Part shown: positions 32,647-39,915 of the stretch, piece after piece
Position numbering within the stretch: the first letter of the stretch is position 1
Layout of the letters: each line of letters starts with the position of its first letter
Source: Oscillospiraceae bacterium
GTDB lineage: Bacteria > Bacillota > Clostridia > Oscillospirales > Ruminococcaceae
DNA: 44,891 bases
Direction: 5' to 3'
NCBI GenBank assembly: GCA_003531585.1
Contig: DQFX01000053.1
Span: 58,239 to 103,129, forward strand
The notes under the pieces: model-generated
What the model saw: the letters and a program-made list of their open reading frames with translations, nothing else
Database searches by the model: none
Told to the model about the DNA's origin: nothing
Program-made: the position numbers and the translations under genes

Positions 32647-33718
32647 CGGCGGTATCTCCGTTTCCATTTTCGGCGAGAGCCACGGCAGAGGCATAGGCGT
32701 CGTGCTTGACAACCTCCCTGCAGGCGAGCCGCTCGACCTTGAGGAGATCGGGAAATTCATGGCGCGAAGGGCCGCAAAGAAAGACGGCACGTCCACGCTC
32801 CGGCTTGAAAAGGATCTCCCGGAGGTACTTTCGGGATTCTACGAGGGAAGGACGACCGGAACTCCGCTTGCCGCCGTCATATTCAATGCCGAGCAGCACT
32901 CCGCGGACTATAACAACATTTCGCACATCGCGCGCCCGGCGCATGCGGATTACACGGGATTCCTCCGCTACAACGGCGCAAACGACCCGCGCGGCGGCGG
33001 TCACTTCTCGGGAAGAATAACCGCTCCGCTGGTGTTCGCGGGAGCTGTATGCGCACAGATACTTAAAAGCCGCGGCATTACGACCGGAGCGCATATCCGT
33101 TCGCTGCACGGCATTTCCGACGAAGCATTCGACCCGATGAACGTGTCCGCAGAGCAGCTTGAGGCTGTAAAGTCGAGGAGCTTCCCGGTGTTATCAGACG
33201 AAGCCGAGGAAAAAATGCGCGCCGAGATTCTTTCAGCGAGGGAGCAGCTCAACAGCGTTGGCGGCGTTATTGAATGCGCAGCCGTTGGAATGCCCGCGGG
33301 CGTCGGCTCCCCGATGATGGACGGTCTGGAAAACGTAATATCCCGGCTGGTGTTCGCTATTCCGGCGGTAAAGGGAATCGAGTTCGGCAACGGATTCGGC
33401 TGTGCGGACATGTTCGGCAGCGAAAACAACGACGAATTCGCGCTGAGGGACGGAAAAGTCGTAACGCTCACCAACAACCACGGCGGCATACTTGGCGGGA
33501 TCTCCTCCGGAATGCCCGTTATATTCCGCGCCGCGTTCAAGCCTACGCCCTCAATTTCGCGCCCGCAGAACAGCGTCGACTTCAAGAATATGACCGAGCA
33601 GGAGCTCGTCATCAAGGGAAGGCACGACCCCTGCGTAGTTCCGCGCGCGGTTCCGTGCGTTGAGGCTGCGCTGAATATCGCGCTGGTTTCCGCGCTTTCC
33701 TCCGAAGGAAAGCTGTAA
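32630..33718 (+). CDS. aroC: Chorismate synthase
   Basis: AroC removes phosphate from EPSP to give chorismate and needs reduced FMN. The family signatures GESHGRGIG near residue 15, RPAHADYTG near 105 and the C-terminal RHDPCVVPRAVP near 330 are clear. The ATG at 32630 has GGAGG eight bases upstream and overlaps aroA, giving 362 residues. The longer frame from 32573 is out of family. The three aro genes cover only the AroB, AroA and AroC steps; aroD, aroE and aroK are elsewhere. Confidence 0.96.
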   Translation: MSSLFNGGISVSIFGESHGRGIGVVLDNLPAGEPLDLEEIGKFMARRAAKKDGTSTLRLEKDLPEVLSGFYEGRTTGTPLAAVIFNAEQHSADYNNISHIARPAHADYTGFLRYNGANDPRGGGHFSGRITAPLVFAGAVCAQILKSRGITTGAHIRSLHGISDEAFDPMNVSAEQLEAVKSRSFPVLSDEAEEKMRAEILSAREQLNSVGGVIECAAVGMPAGVGSPMMDGLENVISRLVFAIPAVKGIEFGNGFGCADMFGSENNDEFALRDGKVVTLTNNHGGILGGISSGMPVIFRAAFKPTPSISRPQNSVDFKNMTEQELVIKGRHDPCVVPRAVPCVEAALNIALVSALSSEGKL

Positions 33719-33763
33719 ATCCCATGTTACTTTCCCTGCTCAATTATTCAAAGTGGTGATACG

Positions 33764-34321
33764 ATGAAAGAACAACCGAGAATACGAATAGACGATGTGA
33801 ATAAAATACGGATACTGGTATGCCATCTTTTATACAGTATCGGCTGCCCGCTCAACCGCGATCAGCTTATCGAGATAACCTCGCTCGAACAGGCGGTGAA
33901 TTATTTCGACCTTATGGAAGCGCTGGACGGCATCACCGGAAGGCTCTGCACCTGCCAGGAGGTCAACGGTATTCCGGTATACTCAAACACCAGGCTCGGC
34001 GACGCCGCTGCAAGGGAATTCGGCAGCGAACTCCCGCAGTCGATTCGCGAAAAGATGTTCGAGGAGGCCGTGAAGGTCTACACCCGCGATGAAATTAAGA
34101 AGGATTCGCTCGTTTCAGTGCGCTACGCCGAACACGAAAACGGTACCTGCACGATAGGCGTCACCATCAAGTCTGAAAAAACAGGCAGGCAGAAGTACTA
34201 CCTGACCATATCCGCGGCGGACAAGACCGAGGCGGATTCAATAAAGAAACGTATCCAGCGCAGCCCTGAAAATTTCAGGCAGTACCTGGAAAGCTACTTT
34301 GAAAGCGGCACGGAGGGCTGA
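33764..34321 (+). CDS. DUF4364-family protein
   Basis: This 185-residue protein matches the DUF4364 family of Clostridia by its overall pattern. A winged-helix-like N-terminal half (NKIRILVCHLLYSIGCPLNR, about 13-32) is followed by a beta-rich C-terminal half (TCTIGVTIKSEKTGRQKYYL). Such proteins may be DNA-binding, but no function is established. The ATG at 33764 has a GGTGAT stretch just upstream. It follows aroC after 45 bases with no terminator and precedes the small membrane gene by one base, so it may be transcribed with the aro genes. Confidence 0.75.
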   Translation: MKEQPRIRIDDVNKIRILVCHLLYSIGCPLNRDQLIEITSLEQAVNYFDLMEALDGITGRLCTCQEVNGIPVYSNTRLGDAAAREFGSELPQSIREKMFEEAVKVYTRDEIKKDSLVSVRYAEHENGTCTIGVTIKSEKTGRQKYYLTISAADKTEADSIKKRIQRSPENFRQYLESYFESGTEG

Positions 34322-34322
34322 C

Positions 34323-34535
34323 ATGGACGATTACTTAGCATTATCGCTTATTATAATGGGAATCGCGATAGGAGCGCTTCTTGTAATATGGGGCGCAATG
34401 AGCCTCGCATTTTTCCTCAGAAAGAAGCACCGCGCAAAGAAGCTTCAGGAGCGGATTGCCGAGCGCGAAGCCGCAGAAGCAAAATACCGCGCTGAACTCC
34501 AGCAGGAAGAACAGAATTCGCAGAATGATAACTGA
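34323..34535 (+). CDS. Small single-pass membrane protein
   Basis: The 70-residue protein has one hydrophobic segment at residues 5-31, then a basic stretch (RKKHRAKK) and a charged, probably coiled helix rich in Glu, Ala and Lys. The ATG at 34323 follows GGAGGGCTGAC and lies one base after the DUF4364 stop, so the two genes are coupled. The positive-inside rule places the tail in the cytoplasm. No known family is recognised. Confidence 0.7.
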   Translation: MDDYLALSLIIMGIAIGALLVIWGAMSLAFFLRKKHRAKKLQERIAEREAAEAKYRAELQQEEQNSQNDN

Positions 34536-34566
34536 AAAAAGCTGCCCGGATATGGGCAGCTTTTTT
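34535..34566. terminator. Bidirectional terminator
   Basis: AAAAAAGCTGCCC (34535-34547) pairs with GGGCAGCTTTTTT (34554-34566) around a six-base loop. It ends the aro/DUF4364 transcript on the plus strand and the convergent HD-GYP gene on the minus strand. Confidence 0.92.
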
Positions 34567-34579
34567 GTACTGCGAAGCG

Positions 34580-35854
34580 TCACGGCTGTTCTTCTTCCTG
34601 GGCGTCGTTTGCGTTCATAAGCTGAATTATCTCTTCCTTTGAATCCAGAAAGATGTCAACAAGGTCGGGGTCGAAGTCCGTTCCCCTCCCCCTTCTGATT
34701 ATGTCGAAGCACTGCTCCAGTGGCATTGCGTCGCGGTAGCAGCGCTTCTGGGATACGGCGTCGAATACGTCCGCGACTGCCATTATCCTTGCATGGAGCG
34801 GTATCTCTTCGGCTTTCAGGCCGTCCGGGTAGCCCTTTCCGCTATACTTTTCGTGGTGAAACCTCGCAACTTCGTAGGCTATCTGCCGGAAGTCCGCGTC
34901 GTCAAGGTCGCGGAAGGTCTGCTGGATTATCTTTCCGCCATCTGCGGCGTGCTGCTTCATGATGGCGTATTCCTCATCAGTGAGCTTCCCGGGCTTCTGG
35001 AGAATGCTGTCCGGGGTCGCTATCTTTCCTACGTCATGGAGCGGAGCGGCGTTTATAACATGCGTTATGTAATCCCGGCTGAGCACTCTGCGGTAGTATC
35101 TGTCGCCGCGCATTTTATTCAGCATCAGCGTAACGTACGCCTTTGTGCGCTTGATATGTCCGCCGGTGTTGTTGTCGCGGCTCTCGACCATCGTTGCAAA
35201 CCCGTCCGCCATTTCGTCCGTGTACATTGTCAGCTTGCGGATCGCGGGGTTCTCAAAGTCAATGTAAATTCCCAGCAGGAGTATAGTCGGGAATATAGCG
35301 GTCAGCAGGACCTCCGGGAAGATGGTCTGAATTACCAGTATCACGCCTGCTATCACAATGAACGACAGTGTTCCGAGCACCTTATCCTTCGGCAGGAAGC
35401 GCCGTCTTGAAATCACAAAATACAGCACCGCGCCATAATACAGGATTATCGTTGCATAGCAGACGTACACGGAAAAGCCCATGGAGTACCACGTTGCTGC
35501 GCCCTCGATGAAGCGGAGGTCGCCTATTCCAAGGCAGACCAGCAAAAGCGAGATGATTCCCGGAATCCCGAGGTACAGTATGTGCCGCTTTTTACGGAAT
35601 CCGAGAAGCTGGTCAAATGTATACGCGGTCGTAATGATGATCGTCAGATCCATTAGAAGGAAGAACAGCAGGTGCGCAATCCTGTTCACCATGTCGGGGA
35701 CTATATCCATATGGTTGACCGTCCATGCTGTAAATCCATCGAAAAAAACCGCCCGGGGAAGCGCGCTGTACATCATGTCATCGACCTGGCAGAACACTGC
35801 TGTTTCCTGGGCTTCCCTGCGGGATTTCCCGCTTTCCTCCAGGAGCTGCTCCAT
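34580..35854 (-). CDS. Membrane-bound HD-GYP domain protein (putative c-di-GMP phosphodiesterase)
   Basis: The N-terminal ~200 residues contain about six hydrophobic segments (from near 60 to 205). A cytoplasmic HD-GYP domain follows, with HDVGKIATPD (near 274) and HHEKYSGKGYPDGLK (near 335). HD-GYP enzymes hydrolyse cyclic di-GMP, and the metal residues and GYP motif are intact, so activity is likely. The start is uncertain. The ATG at 35854 has no good ribosome site and lies within a likely promoter (TTGACG-17-TGCTAA on this strand). A GTG at 35797 has AGGA seven bases upstream and may be the true start. The membrane part looks like a sensor of unknown input. Confidence 0.88.
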   Translation of the reverse strand: MEQLLEESGKSRREAQETAVFCQVDDMMYSALPRAVFFDGFTAWTVNHMDIVPDMVNRIAHLLFFLLMDLTIIITTAYTFDQLLGFRKKRHILYLGIPGIISLLLVCLGIGDLRFIEGAATWYSMGFSVYVCYATIILYYGAVLYFVISRRRFLPKDKVLGTLSFIVIAGVILVIQTIFPEVLLTAIFPTILLLGIYIDFENPAIRKLTMYTDEMADGFATMVESRDNNTGGHIKRTKAYVTLMLNKMRGDRYYRRVLSRDYITHVINAAPLHDVGKIATPDSILQKPGKLTDEEYAIMKQHAADGGKIIQQTFRDLDDADFRQIAYEVARFHHEKYSGKGYPDGLKAEEIPLHARIMAVADVFDAVSQKRCYRDAMPLEQCFDIIRRGRGTDFDPDLVDIFLDSKEEIIQLMNANDAQEEEQP

Positions 35855-35884
35855 TAGCAGTGCAACTCAATAATCTCGTCAAGA

Positions 35885-35918
35885 AAAACATCGGCGGACT
35901 CCGAACCGCCGATGTTTT
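35885..35918 (-). terminator. Terminator of the 49-residue protein gene
   Basis: AAAACATCGGCGG (35885-35897) pairs with CCGCCGATGTTTT (35906-35918), and both flanks are A/T-rich. On the minus strand it follows the stop at 35923 by a few bases and ends in TTTTTCTT. Confidence 0.85.
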
Positions 35919-35922
35919 GTTT

Positions 35923-36072
35923 TTACTTAATGCTGCTCTGATAGTGGTTCAGGAGTTCGCCGAATTTAGCATTTTGAGTAAACAGACTAAAGGCCGCTTG
36001 TGGAGCGGGTTCACCAGCAATAAAAGGGGCACAACCTTTCTCAGCCTTTGCACCGCAATTAATACAAATCAT
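35923..36072 (-). CDS. Small cysteine-containing protein (49 residues)
   Basis: A short frame starts at an ATG at 36072 with AAGGAGG eight bases upstream; the ATG two codons earlier is too close to that site. The protein begins MICINCGAKAEKGCAPF and ends in a polar helix-like tail. The CxxC and a third Cys at 14 hint at metal binding, but a full four-ligand ribbon is absent. A strong terminator follows directly, so it is a genuine short gene. It lies 121 bases after the 75-residue gene and may share its transcript. No family is recognised. Confidence 0.65.
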   Translation of the reverse strand: MICINCGAKAEKGCAPFIAGEPAPQAAFSLFTQNAKFGELLNHYQSSIK

Positions 36073-36192
36073 GCTCATTTCCTCCTTGTCCTGAAATCAT
36101 TGCTCCAATTGGAAGTAGCACAATGAAAATACTGGTCTGCGGTTCCGGCGTTATCGCGCTGAACGGTCTTTTCGTCATGTTGATAGGCTGAT

Positions 36193-36420
36193 TTACGCCG
36201 CTCTCATCGAATAATTCATCGAATCCATTCTGCGAATATCCCTCGCCTGTTTGCAGTCGCAGGACTTGACCCGGCACATCGGGCAGGAGCAATGTATCTT
36301 CCCCTTGCTGAGCTGTCCCTCGAATTTGTAGTACCAGATATTTTCCTCTGCAATGATACGTTTCTTGCGGCTGATATGCGCTCTCCTCTGATATCTTGTG
36401 AATGCTCTGCTTCTGCTCAT
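36193..36420 (-). CDS. Small basic cysteine-rich protein (75 residues)
   Basis: The ATG at 36420 is set by AGAAAGGA six bases upstream and a good promoter 39 bases further up. The N-terminus is very basic (MSRSRAFTRYQRRAHISRKK). The middle has WYYKFEGQLSKGKIHCSCPMC, and the end has CDCKQ, so four or five cysteines could bind zinc. Similar small basic proteins occur widely in gut Firmicutes without a known role. RNA or DNA binding is a reasonable guess given the charge. The 16-codon longer frame from 36468 overlaps the promoter and is rejected. Confidence 0.72.
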   Translation of the reverse strand: MSRSRAFTRYQRRAHISRKKRIIAEENIWYYKFEGQLSKGKIHCSCPMCRVKSCDCKQARDIRRMDSMNYSMRAA

Positions 36421-36458
36421 GGCTTTTCCTTTCTGCATTGGCTGTAAGGTAAGATTAC

Positions 36459-36487
36459 ATAATAGCATACTCCGTAAAATTTGTCAA
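36459..36487 (-). promoter_or_regulatory. Promoter of the 75-residue protein gene
   Basis: On the minus strand a perfect TTGACA (36482-36487) and TATTAT (36459-36464) are 17 bases apart. Confidence 0.8.
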
Positions 36488-36508
36488 GTGCGAATATGAT
36501 ACAATTTT

Positions 36509-36545
36509 CTCCTGCCCTTTCCGGCGGGAGTTTTTCATTTTTTCA
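36509..36545 (+). terminator. Terminator-like hairpin upstream of the phosphatase
   Basis: CTCCTGCC (36509-36516) pairs with GGCGGGAG (36523-36530), with one G-U pair and a six-base loop, followed by TTTTTCATTTTTTC. No plus-strand gene precedes it. It could be a leader attenuator, the end of a small transcript, or chance. Confidence 0.45.
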
Positions 36546-36632
36546 TAGGTCAATTAGCGGATTACCTTTCAGAGAACTTTTTGTTGTATACTAAAATCAC
36601 GGAAAAAACAGGCATTGTGAAAGGAGTACTTT

Positions 36633-36944
36633 ATGGGATTCACTTACGTTATTTCGGACGTTCACGGTCATCTCGACTGCTTCGAGGCTATTCTCGAAAA
36701 GATTAATCTCCAGCCCGATGACAGGCTGTATATCTTCGGCGACGTCATCGACAGAGGATTCCGCGGGATAGAGATTCTGAAGCGCGTTATGGATATGCCG
36801 AACGCAGAAATGCTACTCGGCAACCACGAATTCATGATGCTGAACGCCCTCGGCGAGCCTTACGACGGAATCAGACTCAGCACAATCGACAGCATGGAAC
36901 TATGGTATAACAACGGCGGTCTGCTTACTTTCGCCGCTTTCTAG
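36633..36944 (+). CDS. N-terminal fragment of PPP-type metallophosphatase
   Basis: This 103-residue fragment carries the N-terminal metal-binding motifs of the calcineurin-like PPP family: SDVHGH (D9, H11), GDVIDRG (D37, D40, R41) and GNHEF (N64, H65). GAAAGGAG lies six bases before the ATG. A weak -10-like TATACT is at 36587-36592, without a clear -35 box. Alone the fragment lacks the two C-terminal histidine ligands and should not form a full active site. Confidence 0.7.
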   Translation: MGFTYVISDVHGHLDCFEAILEKINLQPDDRLYIFGDVIDRGFRGIEILKRVMDMPNAEMLLGNHEFMMLNALGEPYDGIRLSTIDSMELWYNNGGLLTFAAF

Positions 36945-36974
36945 AGCCAGCCGAAGAAAATCAGGAGCGATATC

Positions 36975-37415
36975 GTGGACTTCCTGAAATCCCTGCCGCT
37001 GAACATTGACGTTGACGTGGATTCAGAGAAATACAGGCTTGTCCACGCAGCTGACCGGGAATTATACGGCAGATATAAGAAGATGTACACCTCAGAGGCA
37101 GAGTTTGCCGTGTGGTCGCGGGAGACGCTCGACTTCATGCGCAGGACCGTCACGAATTACGTTTTCGGTCACACTATGACCGGTATGCTCATTGAGCGTT
37201 CTCCCATGAGAATCATTTTCAAGGGAAATCTTATCGGCATCGACTGCGGCTGTGCCGTTATCCCAAATTCGCTGAATCATCAGATACTCGGTGCGCAGGG
37301 CGGCAGACTTGCCTGTATCAGGCTTGAGGACAAAAAGTGCTTCTATTCCGACGAAGAAGTTAAGCCAGCGGTCATTCGTTCCAGAAAGCACGGTATTATC
37401 ACTATGGGGGCGTAA
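36975..37415 (+). CDS. C-terminal fragment of PPP-type metallophosphatase
   Basis: This fragment holds the remaining metal ligands of the phosphatase: LVHAADREL (His near 23) and VFGHTMTG (His near 62). A GTG at 36975 has AGGAG seven bases upstream, so the second half could be translated on its own after the TAG and join the first half. It ends two bases before the next gene and is therefore likely in one transcript with it. If the TAG is a recent mutation, this start is fortuitous. Confidence 0.6.
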   Translation: MDFLKSLPLNIDVDVDSEKYRLVHAADRELYGRYKKMYTSEAEFAVWSRETLDFMRRTVTNYVFGHTMTGMLIERSPMRIIFKGNLIGIDCGCAVIPNSLNHQILGAQGGRLACIRLEDKKCFYSDEEVKPAVIRSRKHGIITMGA

Positions 37416-37417
37416 TT

Positions 37418-37720
37418 ATGAACAACTCAAACGATTTTGAAGCAATTTTCCCGGAGGAGAATGAAGAAAAGGCGCTTACCGACAGGTACTTTGAACTTTA
37501 TGAACTGCTCGGCGCCGAGGCTATGATGAAGCTCTACGACCACTACCACGGCGACAAGATAGACTGCCCGATGAAGCTTTACCGCGCGGAATATCTCGCC
37601 GACCTTGCCGAGCAGGAAAAAGACCGCAGAAAGCGCGCCGAGATAGTCCGTGCGGGCGGTTATGCGCTGAAATTCATCGAGAGCCTGATACAGAAGCGCA
37701 AAAAGGAGTCGGAAAAGTGA
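37418..37720 (+). CDS. Small helical protein, first of two paralogues (possibly Mor-like)
   Basis: The 100-residue protein begins two bases after the phosphatase frame. Residues 19-98 are about 86% identical, counted by eye, to the protein at 39916-40254. The region LLGAEAMMKLYDHYHGDKIDCP loosely recalls the first half of Mor-type phage activators, and the basic helical end (RRKRAEIVRAGGYALKFIESLIQK) could be a helix-turn-helix. That likeness is weak, and no function is claimed. The start is internal to the coupled pair, and no strong ribosome site is visible. Confidence 0.75.
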   Translation: MNNSNDFEAIFPEENEEKALTDRYFELYELLGAEAMMKLYDHYHGDKIDCPMKLYRAEYLADLAEQEKDRRKRAEIVRAGGYALKFIESLIQKRKKESEK

Positions 37721-37749
37721 TTTACAAAACGCGGAACTTGTGTTATACT
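37721..37749 (+). promoter_or_regulatory. Promoter of the macrodomain-HTH gene
   Basis: TTTACA (37721-37726) and TATACT (37744-37749) are 17 bases apart, and the start codon is 31 bases further on. The -35 box begins at the base right after the stop of the preceding gene. Confidence 0.75.
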
Positions 37750-37780
37750 GTAATTAATTACAAACAAGGAGCGATGTAAT

Positions 37781-38812
37781 ATGCCTTTCATTATGATAAG
37801 GAACGATATAACAAAGGTCGAAGCTGACGCAGTCGTGAATGCTGCGAACACTTCCCTGCTAGGCGGCAGTGGCGTTGACGGCGCGATTCACAAAGCGGCT
37901 GGTCCCAAGCTGCTGGAGGAATGTAAGAGAATCGGCGGCTGTCCGGTGGGCGAAGTGCGTGTAACTCACGGATACCAGATGCCGTGCAAGTACATAATCC
38001 ACACGGTGGGTCCCATCTGGCGCGAGGGCGGTAAAGAGAAGGAAGAACAGCTTTACTCCTGCTATAAGAACTCGCTGAACCTTGCGGAAATAAAGGGGTG
38101 CAAGTCAATAGCTTTCCCGCTGATTTCTGCGGGGGCTTACGGCTGTCCGAAAGAAAAGGCGATTTCCATAGCGCAGAAAGCCATCAGGGATTATCTCAGG
38201 AATCACGATATGGACGTTTATCTGGTGCTGTTCGACAAAAGCGCTGTCAATGTCAGCCAGAAGCTGAAACTTGAAGTACAGAGCTACATTGACGACAAGT
38301 ATTCCGAGGAGCACTACCCGTCCGAGGAGGAGAAACAGCGTGCAAGGTTCAACGCACCAAGCACCAGGCCGTATGAACCAAAAGGAGCTGCCAATTTTGC
38401 TGGTTTGGCTCCGGCTGTAAACATAACATCAATATTAAAATATATTGAAAAGCCTGATTTTTCCTTTTCGCAGAAGCTGTTTCAGCTTATAGACGAGCGT
38501 GGAATGACCGACCCTGAGGTCTACATGAGGGCGAACGTCAGCAAGCAGGTGTTCTCGAAGATACGCAGATCCGGCTACCACCCGAAGAAGAACACCATAC
38601 TTGCGCTCGCAGTCGCACTGAAGCTGTCACTGGAGGAGACCAACGACCTGCTTTCCTATGCCGGATATACGCTTTCGCGCTGCGACAAGGGCGACCTTAT
38701 CGTTTCATATTACATTGAACACAAAATTTTTGACGTTGACGAAATAAACGTCATGCTTCTTGAATTTGACCAGACGCTGCTGGGCTCTGCTCCCGTTCCG
38801 GAAGATAAGTAA
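37781..38812 (+). CDS. Macrodomain fused to an XRE-like helix-turn-helix domain
   Basis: Residues 1-168 form a macrodomain of the MacroD type, with VVNAAN (18-23), GGSGVDGAIHKAAG (28-41), HTVGP (74-78) and ISAGAYGCP (115-123). Enzymes of this type bind ADP-ribose and remove it from proteins or from O-acetyl-ADP-ribose. After a charged linker (170-215), residues 225-330 form a helical domain with an HTH-like core (SKQVFSKIRRSGYHPKKNTI). This module is found at the end of several Firmicutes proteins and may bind DNA or a partner. GGAGC lies eight bases before the ATG. An ADP-ribose-sensing regulator is an attractive inference, not a demonstrated role. Confidence 0.88.
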   Translation: MPFIMIRNDITKVEADAVVNAANTSLLGGSGVDGAIHKAAGPKLLEECKRIGGCPVGEVRVTHGYQMPCKYIIHTVGPIWREGGKEKEEQLYSCYKNSLNLAEIKGCKSIAFPLISAGAYGCPKEKAISIAQKAIRDYLRNHDMDVYLVLFDKSAVNVSQKLKLEVQSYIDDKYSEEHYPSEEEKQRARFNAPSTRPYEPKGAANFAGLAPAVNITSILKYIEKPDFSFSQKLFQLIDERGMTDPEVYMRANVSKQVFSKIRRSGYHPKKNTILALAVALKLSLEETNDLLSYAGYTLSRCDKGDLIVSYYIEHKIFDVDEINVMLLEFDQTLLGSAPVPEDK

Positions 38813-38820
38813 ACTTTCGA

Positions 38821-38852
38821 TTGACCAAAATCCTGATGAAATATGCTATTAT
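38821..38852 (+). promoter_or_regulatory. Candidate promoter of the VWA gene
   Basis: An extended -10 (TGCTATTAT, core 38847-38852) lies 20 bases after TTGACC (38821-38826). The wide spacing is offset by the TGn extension. The VWA start codon is 50 bases downstream. Confidence 0.5.
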
Positions 38853-38902
38853 AAATTCAGCGGAAATGTCCGCAGGCTACTATTTCAAAAGGAGAAGTCA
38901 AT

Positions 38903-39550
38903 ATGAGAAACGATTTAACTGAACTTGTATTCATTCTGGACAAGAGCGGCTCCATGCACGGGCTGGAAGCGGACACTATCGGCGGGTTCAACTCCCTCAT
39001 CGAAAAGCAGAAGAAAGAGGACGGCAGAGCGCTAGTCACGACTATCCTGTTCGATGACAAGTCCGAAATGATTCACGACCGGGTCGATCTCCAGTACATT
39101 CGCAGCATGACGAACGAGCAGTACGTCACGGGCGGTACTACTGCCCTGCTGGACGCTGTTGGCGGAGCGGTAAATCACATCAGAAAGATACACAAGTACA
39201 TTCGCCCGGAGGACGTTCCGGCAAAGACGCTGTTCATCATCACCACGGACGGAATGGAGAACGCAAGCCGCCGTTACACCTACGACAGGGTAAAGAAGCT
39301 CATTGAGCATCAGAAAGCAAAGTACGGCTGGGAGTTCATTTTTCTCGGTGCGAACATCGACGCCGCCGAAACCGCAGTCAGCATGGGGATAGGTCGTGAC
39401 CGTGCGGCTGACTTCATCTGCGACAAACCGGGAACTGCGCTGAATTATGCTGTTCTCAGCGAGGTCACTTCCGCGGTTCGTTCAGGCGTGGGGATCGCCT
39501 CCGACTGGAACAGCTCGATAAACGACGACATGAAGCGCAGAAAGCGCTGA
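38903..39550 (+). CDS. VWA (von Willebrand factor A) domain protein
   Basis: The 215-residue protein is a single VWA domain. The metal-ion-dependent adhesion site is complete: DKSGS (D13, S15, S17), a threonine in GGTTALLD (near T80) and TTDGMEN (D116). Bacterial cytoplasmic VWA proteins usually act as scaffolds with AAA ATPases, phosphatases or toxins. There is no signal peptide or membrane segment, so it is cytoplasmic. AAAGGAG is seven bases before the ATG. It sits between the macrodomain gene and a small zinc protein in the accessory cassette. Confidence 0.9.
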   Translation: MRNDLTELVFILDKSGSMHGLEADTIGGFNSLIEKQKKEDGRALVTTILFDDKSEMIHDRVDLQYIRSMTNEQYVTGGTTALLDAVGGAVNHIRKIHKYIRPEDVPAKTLFIITTDGMENASRRYTYDRVKKLIEHQKAKYGWEFIFLGANIDAAETAVSMGIGRDRAADFICDKPGTALNYAVLSEVTSAVRSGVGIASDWNSSINDDMKRRKR

Positions 39551-39567
39551 ACAAAGAGGTGAGATAT

Positions 39568-39729
39568 ATGCTCGAAAAGAAAGCCCCCTGCCCTATCTGC
39601 CCCTACAAGCTTGGAATGATCAAGACGTTAGTCAGTCCCTGCCCGCAGTGCAGGCTGACCGGGTATTCGTTCTACTACAAGCATTCTAAGGGGCCGGGCA
39701 AGATACTTGACGGCAAATCCGGCAAGTAA
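39568..39729 (+). CDS. Small zinc-ribbon-like protein (53 residues)
   Basis: The short frame begins at an ATG with AGAGGTGAG just upstream, 17 bases after the VWA stop. Ligand pairs C8/C11 (CPIC) and C25/C28 (CPQC) form a CxxC-x13-CxxC ribbon, followed by an aromatic and basic tail (GYSFYYKHSKGPGK). A strong terminator follows 30 bases after the stop, so it closes the VWA transcript. No family is recognised; a role as VWA partner is only suggested by co-transcription. Confidence 0.75.
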   Translation: MLEKKAPCPICPYKLGMIKTLVSPCPQCRLTGYSFYYKHSKGPGKILDGKSGK

Positions 39730-39758
39730 TGACTGCATATATTCACATATATAACGAG

Positions 39759-39790
39759 CCACTTCCCGCTTCGGCGGGAGGTGGTTTTTT
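39759..39790 (+). terminator. Terminator of the VWA/small zinc protein transcript
   Basis: An 11-bp stem with one G-U pair (39759-39769 with 39774-39784) closes a TTCG tetraloop and is followed by six T residues. Confidence 0.92.
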
Positions 39791-39860
39791 CTGTTTCCGG
39801 AACAAATACAGTCAGAAAAAGGTATAGAAATTGGCACATTTTCTGTGATATTATAGGGCA

Positions 39861-39890
39861 TTGATTTGTGGGTCAAATCTGTGCTATAAT
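39861..39890 (+). promoter_or_regulatory. Promoter of the second small-paralogue gene
   Basis: TTGATT (39861-39866) and a perfect TATAAT (39885-39890) are 18 bases apart, with a TGC extension in front of the -10 box. Confidence 0.78.
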
Positions 39891-39915
39891 CTTGCAAAAG
39901 GAGGAATTCTACTTA

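Larger units (their letters stand above)
36633..37415 (+). pseudogene. Metallophosphatase gene interrupted by one in-frame TAG
   Basis: Two frames, 36633-36944 and 36975-37415, are in the same phase and separated only by a TAG at 36942-36944. The sequence continues as a plausible phosphatase across it: upstream NNGGLLTFAAF, then the codon, then SQPKKIRSDIVDFLKSLPL. Together they encode about 260 residues, the size of PrpA/ApaH-like PPP-family phosphatases. TAG ends other genes here (rarA, the DUF960 gene), so the code is not changed. This is either a nonsense mutation, readthrough, or a split gene. Confidence 0.75.

Noticed and set aside
36942..36944. TAG recoded as an amino acid (code change or pyrrolysine)
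   Set aside because: TAG serves as the normal stop of rarA, the DUF960-type gene and the small membrane gene at 40640-40939, and no pyrrolysine genes are seen.
39831..39850. Sigma-54 promoter suggested by TTGGCAC
   Set aside because: The -12 GC element is absent at the required spacing, and a good sigma-70-type promoter lies downstream at 39861-39890.
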